Source: JAPOQD01 sp964620555
Lineage (GTDB): Bacteria > Pseudomonadota > Gammaproteobacteria > Pseudomonadales > Halieaceae
Direction of reading: 5' to 3'
NCBI GenBank assembly: GCA_964620555.1
Contig: CAZUGZ010000064.1
Location: forward strand, 1-7,274
Length of the DNA stretch: 7,274 bases
Shown here: in pieces, positions 1-6,556 of the stretch
Layout of the letters: every line of letters starts with the position of its first letter
Position numbering within the stretch: the stretch's first letter is position 1
Made by a program: the position numbers and the translations under genes
Notes under the pieces: generated by a model
Seen by the model: only the letters and a program-made list of their open reading frames with translations
The model's database searches: none
Told to the model about the DNA's origin: nothing

Positions 1-1
1 G

Positions 2-856
2 ACCTTGCGCAACGATATCTGGTGGTGTCAGGGCTATTCGGAGCCCAATTCCGGCTCGGACCTGGCATCCCTGAAATGCTCGGCTATACGGGAGGGAGAT
101 CACTACATTGTCAACGGCACCAAAATGTGGACCACAGAAGCCCACTACGCGGATATGATGCACATTCTGGTGCGCACTGATGATTCCGGGGATAAACACG
201 AGGGAATAACCTTTCTGTTGCTGGATATGAATGATCCCGGTATCACCATCTCCCCAATAGTCACCATTGACGGCCTTTACCATACCAATCAGACATTTCT
301 TGATAACGTGAAGGTGCCGGTGGAAAATCGCGTGGGCGAGGAAGGAGACGGTTGGAAGATGGCCAAATTTCTGCTCGAGCACGAGCGCACCGCTATCGCC
401 GATACTGGCGCCAAGGCTCGAGCAGTGGAAAAGATGAAGGACATGGTCGCCCGCCTGGATATCGAGTTCCCCGGGGAAATGGCAAATCTGTTGTTCAAAA
501 TCCGCCTGGCGGATATGGAGGCGCAATTGGTCTCGGTGTTGGCCCTGGAGCAACGCCTGGTGCAGGCCTGGGCCCGCGGAGAGTCTTCCGCCCATGAGCC
601 CTCAGCCCTGAAAGTCCGGGCTACCGAGTTGCAACAGGACATATCCATTTTGATGTCGGATCTGAACGGGGTCTACAAGGGGGCCTACGACGTGACACGG
701 GTGGACTCAGGGGAAATGCTCGATTCCGTGACCCCGGCGCAGGAGGCCTCCTCTGCCAACTATCTGTACCTCTACGGGCGTTGTGCCAGCATATACGGCG
801 GTAGCAACCAGGTCCTGCGCAATTCTATCGCCCGCACGGTCCTGAAGGAAACCTAG
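2..856 (+). CDS. Acyl-CoA dehydrogenase (FadE/ACAD family), 5'-truncated by window edge
   Basis: This is the C-terminal part, about 284 residues, of a flavin-dependent acyl-CoA dehydrogenase. The family introduces a trans-2,3 double bond into acyl-CoA and passes electrons to ETF. The frame is open from the first bases, and family members run to roughly 380-400 residues, so about 100 N-terminal residues lie outside the window; a TTG at 5 is not the real start. The visible part has the middle beta domain with YSEPNSGSD (nt ~35-61) and the flavin-contacting MWTT (nt 125-136), then the C-terminal helical domain ending in SIYGGSNQVLRN. The usual catalytic Glu of the YEGT motif is Gly here (codon 797-799). 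A Glu in LEHERTAIA (codon 383-385) aligns by eye with the alternative base position of isovaleryl-CoA dehydrogenase-type enzymes. The stop lies 1 nt before the ligase ATG, which implies coupled expression. Family assignment is firm; the substrate is unknown. Confidence 0.93.
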   Translation, partial: TLRNDIWWCQGYSEPNSGSDLASLKCSAIREGDHYIVNGTKMWTTEAHYADMMHILVRTDDSGDKHEGITFLLLDMNDPGITISPIVTIDGLYHTNQTFLDNVKVPVENRVGEEGDGWKMAKFLLEHERTAIADTGAKARAVEKMKDMVARLDIEFPGEMANLLFKIRLADMEAQLVSVLALEQRLVQAWARGESSAHEPSALKVRATELQQDISILMSDLNGVYKGAYDVTRVDSGEMLDSVTPAQEASSANYLYLYGRCASIYGGSNQVLRNSIARTVLKET

Positions 857-857
857 C

Positions 858-2384
858 ATGCACCCGGAGTACAGCCAGCCGGTCGCCGATTACCCGCGAT
901 TTCATGCGCAGCGAGATGCCAAAGCGATCGCCTACCGGGATGGTGACCACCTTTGTTCCTACGGAGAACTGGATATCCGTTCCAACCGGGTTGCCAACGC
1001 CCTGCGGGGGAGCGGCTGTGAGCCGGGAGATCGCATCGCCTACCTGGGCGTGAATTCCGGGGCCTATGTGGAGACCTTCTGCGGAGCCAACAAGGCCAAA
1101 GTAATTTACGTGGGCGTGAACTGGCGATTGGCGCCGGCGGAGCTGGAATACATTCTCAACGATGCCGGTGTGCGGCTGGCGGTCGCCGATGACGGTTTTG
1201 TGCCCTTGCTCAAGGAACTGCAGGATGTGGTGCCTTCCCTGCAGACGGTCGTCAGCGCCGAGCGTGGGGCCTTTGCGCAGTGGCGCGACGCCAACCCGGA
1301 CAGCGACCCGGCTTTGGAGCATGGCCAGGACGACCCGATACTGCAGTTCTATACCAGCGGCACCACCGGCAAGCCCAAGGGTGTGGTGATCAGCAACCGC
1401 GCCATGGGCGAGCACCGTCGCAGCGAAGACCAGTTGGGCGACTGGTATCTCAACAGCGAGCCCAGGGAAGTGTCCATCAATGCCATGCCCAATTTCCATA
1501 TTGGCGGCCTGGGTTGGCTGCTGATCGGCATGTTTCGCGGCGCCAAAATCATCCTCATGCCGGCGCCGGAGCCTGGAGCGTTCCTCGACTACATCGAGCA
1601 GGAGAAGGTGACACATCTGTTTGCCGTGCCGGTGGTACTGGGCATGATGCTGGAAGAGCAGCAGAAGCGGCCCCGTATTCTTGACAGCCTGAAGGTGATC
1701 CACTACGGTGCCTCGGCCATCCCGCTGCCCATGTTGCGCGAAGCGCTGGAAGTCATGGGGGTGGACTTCTGTCAATACTACGGCATGACGGAAGCCAACG
1801 GCGTCATCAGTTGCCTGGCGCCGGTCCACCATGACCCGGAACGGCAGGCCTTGTTGACATCCTGTGGTCTCCCGATGCCGGGTACGGAGATCAAAATCTG
1901 CGATCGGCAGGGCAGGGAGGTTTCCCGTGGCTCGAGCGGGGAGATTTGGGCCCGCTCCGGGGGGATGATGCAAGGTTACTGGAACCGCCCGGAGGCGACC
2001 GCCGAGGCCTTTGAGGATGGCTGGTACAAATCCGGCGACGGTGGCCATATGGACGAAGAGGGCTTCATCTATATAACGGACCGCATAAAGGACATGGTGG
2101 TGAGCGGCGGTGAGAACATTTACCCTTCGGAAGTGGAAAATGCCCTGTACGAGCACCCGGCGGTCTCCGAAGTGGCGGTGGTGGGCATTCCGGACGAAAA
2201 GTGGGGCGAGGCCCTGAAGGCCGTAGTGGTACTGACCGGGGATGCCGAGACCACAGACGAGGAGCTGATCGGTTTCCTGCGAGGCAGACTGGCGGGCTAC
2301 AAGATTCCTCGTCGCTATGAATTTACAGAGGAAATACCGCGCACCGCTTCGGGCAAGATTCAGAAATACCTGTTACGGGACTAG
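858..2384 (+). CDS. AMP-forming acyl-CoA synthetase/ligase (ANL superfamily)
   Basis: This 508-residue enzyme activates a carboxylic acid with ATP to an acyl-adenylate and then to acyl-CoA in the cytoplasm. The ANL core motifs are all present and in order: the P-loop YTSGTTGKPKG (residues 165-175), the adenine-site motif YYGMTEANG (307-315), the ribose-binding Asp in KSGD (D394), the hinge region DRIKD (R409) leading into GGENIYPSEVE (417-426), and the catalytic Lys of the C-terminal lobe in SGKIQK (K500). Length fits the medium/long-chain fatty acid and carnitine/crotonobetaine-CoA ligase-like branch. The ATG at 858 is preceded by GAAGGA at 844-849, inside the end of the dehydrogenase gene, so translation of the two is probably coupled. 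Substrate specificity cannot be read from the sequence. A long open antisense frame over this gene is a shadow. Confidence 0.95.
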   Translation: MHPEYSQPVADYPRFHAQRDAKAIAYRDGDHLCSYGELDIRSNRVANALRGSGCEPGDRIAYLGVNSGAYVETFCGANKAKVIYVGVNWRLAPAELEYILNDAGVRLAVADDGFVPLLKELQDVVPSLQTVVSAERGAFAQWRDANPDSDPALEHGQDDPILQFYTSGTTGKPKGVVISNRAMGEHRRSEDQLGDWYLNSEPREVSINAMPNFHIGGLGWLLIGMFRGAKIILMPAPEPGAFLDYIEQEKVTHLFAVPVVLGMMLEEQQKRPRILDSLKVIHYGASAIPLPMLREALEVMGVDFCQYYGMTEANGVISCLAPVHHDPERQALLTSCGLPMPGTEIKICDRQGREVSRGSSGEIWARSGGMMQGYWNRPEATAEAFEDGWYKSGDGGHMDEEGFIYITDRIKDMVVSGGENIYPSEVENALYEHPAVSEVAVVGIPDEKWGEALKAVVVLTGDAETTDEELIGFLRGRLAGYKIPRRYEFTEEIPRTASGKIQKYLLRD

Positions 2385-2403
2385 ATACCAGAGGAGAAGG
2401 CAG

Positions 2404-3381
2404 ATGAAAGACACGCTGGATACGGCCACACACCTGGCCATGTACGAAAAAATGATGTTGATCAAACTGAACGATGATCGACTGCACACCGAGATCATGG
2501 CGGGCCGGTTGATATCGCCACTGTACTCGTCTCGTGGTCAGGAAGTGATCCCCGCGGCAATCTCGGTCAACCTGAACGACGATGACTACATCGTGACAAT
2601 ATACCGTGGAATTCACGATTCCCTGGCCAAGGGCGTGCCCCTGAACGATTTATGGGCGGAACTGGCCGGCCGGGTTACGGGCACCTGCAAGGGGAAGGGT
2701 GGCCCCATGCACGTTACCCATCCCGCGTCGGGGGTCATGGTAACCACCGGGATTGTCGGTTCCGGAATTCCCATTGGTACGGGTCTTGCGCTGTCTTCCC
2801 ACTTCAAGCAGGACGGTCGCGTAACCATTTCCAACTTTGGTGACGGGGCCGCCAATATCGGTGCTTTCCACGAGGGCCTCAACCTGGCCTCCCTGTGGAA
2901 ATTGCCGGTGGTGTTCGTGTGCCAGAATAATCGCTACGCGGAGCACACGGCATTTTCCTTCGGTACCACTGTGGAGCGGGTTGCGGACCGGGCGGAAGCC
3001 TACAGCATGCCCGGCATCCACGTGGACGGCAATGACCCGATCGCCATGTACGCCGCGGCCCGGGAAGCAATAGACCGTGCTCGCAACGATGGTGGCCCGA
3101 CCCTGATCGAAGCCATGACCTTTCGCTTCTGCGGCCACATCATTGGTGACGACAGCCATTACATTCCGGAACAGGAAATGGCCGAGGCAAAGGCCAATGA
3201 CCCGCTGCCCAGGTACCGCCAGTGGTTGATCGACAATGGCCACGCTACAGACGATCAGCTCGGCGCGATGGAAACGGAGATTACCGAGTTGATCGATGCA
3301 GCGGTGGAATACGCCTATGGCTGCGATTACGCCGACCCGATCGAGGTCAAACGCGACGTTTACGCAAACGAACTGGTATAG
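2404..3381 (+). CDS. ThDP-dependent dehydrogenase E1 component, alpha subunit (acetoin/2-oxoacid dehydrogenase type)
   Basis: This 325-residue protein is the alpha chain of a heterotetrameric alpha2beta2 E1, which uses thiamine diphosphate to decarboxylate a 2-oxoacid or cleave an acetoin-like ketone and then acylates a lipoyl arm. The ThDP/Mg signature runs from GDG (146-148) through the GAFHEGLNLAS helix to QNN (174-176). Upstream are YRGIHDSLAKG (67-77) and the glycine-rich CKGKGGPMHV, both typical of the acetoin dehydrogenase alpha branch; FRFCGHIIGDDSHY near the C terminus matches the E1-alpha phosphorylation-loop region. The ATG at 2404 has GAGGAGAAGG at 2391-2400 before it; the frame stays open back into the ligase gene but that extension has no ribosome site. 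E1 beta follows after 12 nt. Acetoin versus branched-chain or other 2-oxoacid specificity is unresolved. Proteobacterial pyruvate dehydrogenase usually has a single-chain E1, which argues against a housekeeping PDH. Confidence 0.93.
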   Translation: MKDTLDTATHLAMYEKMMLIKLNDDRLHTEIMAGRLISPLYSSRGQEVIPAAISVNLNDDDYIVTIYRGIHDSLAKGVPLNDLWAELAGRVTGTCKGKGGPMHVTHPASGVMVTTGIVGSGIPIGTGLALSSHFKQDGRVTISNFGDGAANIGAFHEGLNLASLWKLPVVFVCQNNRYAEHTAFSFGTTVERVADRAEAYSMPGIHVDGNDPIAMYAAAREAIDRARNDGGPTLIEAMTFRFCGHIIGDDSHYIPEQEMAEAKANDPLPRYRQWLIDNGHATDDQLGAMETEITELIDAAVEYAYGCDYADPIEVKRDVYANELV

Positions 3382-3386
3382 GAGGT
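3381..3386 (+). promoter_or_regulatory. Strong Shine-Dalgarno that fixes the E1 beta start
   Basis: GGAGGT sits at 3381-3386, overlapping the last base of the E1 alpha stop codon. An ATG at 3388 is only 1 nt away, too close for initiation. The in-frame ATG at 3394 is 7 nt away, which is ideal, so E1 beta most likely starts with MAEKK rather than MTMAEKK. Confidence 0.8.
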
Positions 3387-3393
3387 AATGACC

Positions 3394-4377
3394 ATGGCAG
3401 AAAAAAAAGTAACGATGATCGAGGCCCTGAACATGGCGCTGCGCGACGCCATGGAGGCCGACGAGAGTGTCGTCATGTTCGGCGAGGATGTGGCCGATCC
3501 ACAGGGCGGTGGTGTTTTCCAGGTGACCCAGGGTCTCTCCAGTGAATTTGGTGACCGCGTGCGCTCTACCCCCATATCAGAACAGGGTTTCGTCGGTGCC
3601 GGTGTCGGTTCCGCCATCGGCGGCCTGCGCCCGGTGGTGGAGGTGATGATGATGAACTTCATGGCGGTCTGCATGGACCAGGTAGTGAATCACGCTGCCA
3701 AGATCCGCTTTATGAGCGGTGGCCAGACCTCTGTTCCCATGACAATTCGCACCATGAGCGGTGCCGGCTTCAGCACCGGTGGGCAGCACTCGGACTGGAC
3801 CGAGGCCTGGTTTGCCCATACCCCCGGGATCAACGTGGTGATGCCATCCTGTCCCGCGGATGCCTACGGGCTGCTGCGAGCCTGCATAGAAGACGACGAT
3901 CCCTGCCTGCAAATGGAACACATGGCCCTGTACGCCACTCGCGGCACGGCGCCGGAGAAGGGCCACATAGTGCCCATCGGCAAGGCAAATGTGGTGCTGG
4001 AGGGCGGTGACGTCACCCTCATTACCTATGGCAGGGGCGTCGCCGACTGCCAGGCGGCCGCAGGGCTATTGAAAGAGGAGGGAGTGTCCGCGGAAGTGAT
4101 CGACCTGCGCACCATTTCGCCCCTGGACGACGACGCCATTCTGAATTCGGTGGCCAAGACCGGGCGTGCGGTGGTAGTGCACGAAGCCGTTCGCAACTTT
4201 GGCGTAGGGGCGGAAATATCTTCCCGCATTCATGAGCACCTGTTCACCGAGCTGAAAGCGCCGGTGCAGCGCCTGGGTTCCCAGGAGAGTCCGGTTCCCT
4301 TCAGCAAACCATTGGAACAGGCTTACCTGTACAGCCAGCAGCAGATTATCGATGCGGCCAAAATCACCATGGGGTAG
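3394..4377 (+). CDS. ThDP-dependent dehydrogenase E1 component, beta subunit (transketolase-like)
   Basis: This 327-residue protein is the beta chain partnering the preceding alpha subunit; active sites form at the alpha/beta interface. The pyrimidine-binding domain carries GEDV (30-33), GGGVFQVT, and TPISEQG with the cofactor-activating Glu (E63). GGQHS (129-133) contains the conserved active-site His (H132), followed by EAWFAHTPG and VVMPS. The C-terminal transketolase domain includes LITYGRG, the strand-turn VIDLRTISPLDDD and VVVHEAVRNFGVGAEI, all standard for E1-beta of pyruvate, branched-chain and acetoin dehydrogenases. The start at 3394 is preferred because of its ribosome-site spacing. 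No frameshift or missing catalytic residue is seen, so the alpha/beta pair should be an active E1. The lipoyl gene follows after 27 nt, supporting a shared complex. Confidence 0.94.
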   Translation: MAEKKVTMIEALNMALRDAMEADESVVMFGEDVADPQGGGVFQVTQGLSSEFGDRVRSTPISEQGFVGAGVGSAIGGLRPVVEVMMMNFMAVCMDQVVNHAAKIRFMSGGQTSVPMTIRTMSGAGFSTGGQHSDWTEAWFAHTPGINVVMPSCPADAYGLLRACIEDDDPCLQMEHMALYATRGTAPEKGHIVPIGKANVVLEGGDVTLITYGRGVADCQAAAGLLKEEGVSAEVIDLRTISPLDDDAILNSVAKTGRAVVVHEAVRNFGVGAEISSRIHEHLFTELKAPVQRLGSQESPVPFSKPLEQAYLYSQQQIIDAAKITMG

Positions 4378-4404
4378 CCGTCCCGTCACAGTGGAGAGAC
4401 AACT

Positions 4405-4635
4405 ATGAGTCAGAACATTCTGTTACCCAAAATCGGATTTTCCATGACCGGAGCGACATTTGTCGAGTGGCTGGTGGATGACGGCGCGGAGATCAACGAA
4501 GGTGACCCACTGTATGCCATCGAAAACGACAAGGCGGTGGAAGAGGTGCCGTCCCCGGCCAGTGGTGTGCTCAAGCAGATCGCCAAACCGGAACAGGAGT
4601 ACGAGGTGGGTGACCTGCTGGGCACGATTGGATGA
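4405..4635 (+). CDS. Stand-alone lipoyl domain (lipoyl carrier) protein
   Basis: This 76-residue protein is a single biotin/lipoyl-attachment domain and nothing else. The flattened beta-barrel pattern is complete: LPKIGFSMTGATFVEWLV, then the hairpin ENDKAVEEVPSP with the predicted lipoylated Lys at K43 (codon 4531-4533), then SGVLKQI and EVGDLLGTIG. The DKA context is the lipoyl type, not the MKM of biotin carriers. It closely resembles the N-terminal lipoyl domain of acetoin/branched-chain E2 proteins, but the stop at 4633-4635 comes directly after the barrel. No linker, E1/E3-binding domain or acyltransferase core follows in any frame. GGAGAG at 4393-4398 gives a good ribosome site, so it is not an obvious decayed E2. 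It probably serves as the mobile acyl/redox carrier for the adjacent E1. Alternatively it feeds a separately encoded E2 core. Confidence 0.91.
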   Translation: MSQNILLPKIGFSMTGATFVEWLVDDGAEINEGDPLYAIENDKAVEEVPSPASGVLKQIAKPEQEYEVGDLLGTIG

Positions 4636-4682
4636 ATCATGCCGGTAACCTGAACCTGGCGGGTGCAGCGCCCTATGGATAA
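4632..4682 (+). other. Possible 16-codon coupled micro-ORF in the lipoyl-oxidoreductase gap
   Basis: An ATG overlaps the lipoyl stop as ATGA (4632-4635) and opens a 16-codon frame, MNHAGNLNLAGAAPYG, ending in TAA at 4680-4682. The ATGA overlap is a classic coupling arrangement, but the peptide has no recognisable family and the length is easily reached by chance. It could serve as a short leader tuning translation of the next gene. Without conservation data it is best treated as a curiosity. Confidence 0.15.
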
Positions 4683-4716
4683 GCGACACGAATGATGTGC
4701 CATCATCGCCGGCACC

Positions 4717-4722
4717 GGGGAG
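4717..4722 (+). promoter_or_regulatory. Likely ribosome binding site for the FAD oxidoreductase
   Basis: GGGGAG at 4717-4722 lies 10 nt before the ATG at 4733. The in-frame GTG at 4697 has no comparable purine-rich site and would add a 12-residue Ser/Pro-rich tail not expected before a FAD-binding fold. The ATG is therefore preferred. Confidence 0.6.
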
Positions 4723-4732
4723 TAGCAGATTT

Positions 4733-6331
4733 ATGAGCCGCACTTGGGACTACATCGTTATCGGAGCCGGCCACAATGGCCTCAGTGCGGCATGTGCCCT
4801 CGCCAGGGCAAACAGATCTGTGCTGGTAGTCGACCAGCGTCCAATCATCGGTGGCCTCGCGGCAAGCCATAACTATCTCGAAAACGCGCCTCGGCACCTG
4901 CTCAGCGTGGGAGCTATGGACGATGCGCTGATGGCGCCGAGCAGTCTCGCCGACGATTTCCAACTCCGCCAGTATGGGTATGACCCGATTGCGCTGGAAC
5001 ATCCATACGGGTGGATGAACGAGGATGGGGATACGCTGTTGTTGTTTTCCGACTTTGACCGCACAGTAGAGGAAATCAGCTACTTTTCCCAGCCCGATGC
5101 GAGGATGTACCAGGAGATACGCAGCACCATCGACTTTGTAATGGGTTGCCTCGATTCGCTGGGTTCCAAGCAACCAGGCGACATCGGCAAACTCGATTTT
5201 GTCGGCACTCTCCTGAAAGCCGCCAGGGACAAACGAATCAGGAAAACCTTGTCGAGGATGTTGTGCACCAATGCCTTTGAGATGATTGCCGAAACATTCG
5301 AGAGCGAGGCCATGCGCGGTTTATGGGCATTCTGGGCCTGTATGTTCGCACCGGCAACAGTGGAAGGAGACGGCATTTACCTGGCCGGATTCGGGAATGT
5401 ACACCGTGCCGGTATCTACCGACCCAGGGGGGGTATGTCGGGGCTGGTCAACGCTTTCGCCGGCTACTTCAAGGAGCGCGGAGGCGAAATTCGACTCGAC
5501 AGCAGGGTGGCCAAAATCCTGGTGAAAGACAACATTGCCTGGGGGGTGCAACTCGATAACGGTGAGCAATTGGAGGCAGGGCAGGGCGTGATAGCCAACT
5601 GCGCCCCCCAGGTAGCGCTTGGGGAACTGCTGGAGGCCGGTGTGCTCGACGACAGAATGACCCGAAGACTCGACTTCATACCCGCGAATTCGGTCGATGT
5701 GGCGCCTTTCAAGATCGATATTGCCACCAGCGGAAAACTGGATTATTCCCGAGCCCGGAAAAAGCGGGCCGGGCGCGACGCTACGGATATCCGCAAAACC
5801 ACCTTCATGACCGGCACCCTGGAACAACACATTCTCCAGCATGAAGCCTGCAAGCGGGGCGAACGGGTGGACTTTCTTCCACCCATGTATTTTGCCATTC
5901 TGTCTGCGGTCGATGAGAGCATCGCGCCACCCGACGGCGACGTGTTGTACATCTACGCCAATGTGCCGTTGCACCCGGTAAATGGCTGGGCCGAGAGCAA
6001 ACCAGGCTATAGTTCACAGATCATGGTCTCCTGCAGCCGCTTTATCGATGGATTGGAGACGGAAATCGGCCGGGTCGAAACCTGCCCACAGGATTTTATT
6101 GCGCAGTATTCCACGCCAAACGCGGCCTATTTTCATGTTGACATGATCCCGACTCGCATGGGGAATAACCGGCCGGCCGCTGGTCTTGGGGGTTATCAGA
6201 GCCCGGTGGAAAAGTTGTTTCTCGCCGGAGCCGGCTCGCACCCCGCGGGGGGTGTTTGTGGCCTGCCCGGGAAGCTCGGTGCTGAGTACGCGCTTTCGAA
6301 GTCTAATGAAAATAAATCTGTAGGTTATTGA
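4733..6331 (+). CDS. FAD-dependent oxidoreductase, phytoene dehydrogenase-like (CrtI/COG1233 type)
   Basis: This 532-residue flavoprotein has an N-terminal Rossmann motif DYIVIGAGHNGLSAA (GxGxxG at G11-G16), an acidic residue at D34 ending the second strand, and GGLAAS (40-45), the dinucleotide-binding start of the amine-oxidase/phytoene-desaturase superfamily. A middle YRPRGGMSGLVNAFA and GGEIRLDSRVAKI match the second FAD-contact region. Near the C terminus, LFLAGAGSHPAGGVCGLPG (495-513) is the closing FAD motif of CrtI-like enzymes. It lacks the redox-active CxxxxC disulfide of dihydrolipoamide dehydrogenase, so it is not a normal E3. No carotenoid genes are nearby, so a carotene substrate is doubtful; members of this group act on varied hydrophobic or small substrates. 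It follows the lipoyl gene after 97 nt and is probably in the same operon, but substrate and electron acceptor are unknown. Confidence 0.9.
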   Translation: MSRTWDYIVIGAGHNGLSAACALARANRSVLVVDQRPIIGGLAASHNYLENAPRHLLSVGAMDDALMAPSSLADDFQLRQYGYDPIALEHPYGWMNEDGDTLLLFSDFDRTVEEISYFSQPDARMYQEIRSTIDFVMGCLDSLGSKQPGDIGKLDFVGTLLKAARDKRIRKTLSRMLCTNAFEMIAETFESEAMRGLWAFWACMFAPATVEGDGIYLAGFGNVHRAGIYRPRGGMSGLVNAFAGYFKERGGEIRLDSRVAKILVKDNIAWGVQLDNGEQLEAGQGVIANCAPQVALGELLEAGVLDDRMTRRLDFIPANSVDVAPFKIDIATSGKLDYSRARKKRAGRDATDIRKTTFMTGTLEQHILQHEACKRGERVDFLPPMYFAILSAVDESIAPPDGDVLYIYANVPLHPVNGWAESKPGYSSQIMVSCSRFIDGLETEIGRVETCPQDFIAQYSTPNAAYFHVDMIPTRMGNNRPAAGLGGYQSPVEKLFLAGAGSHPAGGVCGLPGKLGAEYALSKSNENKSVGY

Positions 6332-6556
6332 TATTTATAAAATAGCAAACTTCATCAATGGCCGGAAGGCCGATTATCCTACGGCTGACAGTTTCTGTTC
6401 GAAAAGTGGATCTGGCTGATGCCGTCGCCCAAGACAAAACCTACCGCGACAAATACGATCGATGCCGGGTTTACAGGGCCGTACACTCCCGGGGGCGAAA
6501 ACCGCAGTGATTGCCCGGTAGTCGCCGGCGCAACTGATAATTGACAGGAGAGATAC
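6332..6556. other. Intergenic stretch before the PNPOx-like gene
   Basis: These 225 nt begin AT-rich (about 6328-6360, including TATAAAAT at 6336-6343) and then return to ordinary base composition. The gap is much longer than any other between genes here, so it could hold the end of the upstream transcript and a promoter for the next gene, but I find no convincing -35/-10 pair and no hairpin followed by a T-run. A GGCC-GGAA-GGCC foldback (6360-6371) is too short to call a terminator. It also contains a small open frame listed separately. Confidence 0.4.
6419..6544 (+). other. Possible 41-residue small ORF, unrecognised
   Basis: An ATG at 6419 opens a 41-codon frame that begins MPSPKTKPTATNT and ends with TGA at 6542-6544, 12 nt before the next start codon. 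The predicted peptide is hydrophilic and rich in Pro, Thr and Gly, with one Cys and no membrane segment or known motif. Upstream purines (GAAAAGTGGA, 6401-6410) are a poor ribosome site. Its third-position GC is only intermediate by hand count. It could be a small gene, a translated leader for the flavin-binding protein, or chance. Confidence 0.2.

Noticed and set aside
825..2156. Long open frame of 443 codons antisense to the acyl-CoA ligase
   Set aside because: Its His/Arg/Gln-rich composition is typical of a reverse-strand shadow of a GC-rich gene, and the + strand protein has complete ANL motifs over the same bases.
2317..2403. Upstream extension of the E1 alpha frame into the ligase gene
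   Set aside because: The added residues are Arg-rich ligase shadow without homology to E1 alpha, and the ribosome site at 2391-2400 points to the ATG at 2404.
3388..3390. ATG at 3388 as the start of E1 beta
   Set aside because: It is only 1 nt from the GGAGGT; the ATG at 3394 has a proper 7-nt spacing.
4405..4635. Glycine cleavage H protein or biotin carrier protein
   Set aside because: H proteins are about 125-130 residues; biotin carriers have an MKM motif. This protein is 76 residues with DKA, matching an E2-type lipoyl domain.
4697..4732. GTG at 4697 as the start of the FAD oxidoreductase
   Set aside because: No ribosome site precedes it and the extra 12 residues come before the normal start of a Rossmann fold; the ATG at 4733 has GGGGAG at suitable distance.
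6360..6371. GGCC-GGAA-GGCC hairpin as a terminator after the operon
   Set aside because: The stem is only 4 bp and no T-run follows on either strand.
6541..6546. TTGACA resembling a -35 box
   Set aside because: It overlaps the ribosome site of the PNPOx-like gene, leaving no room for a -10 box and leader before the ATG at 6557.
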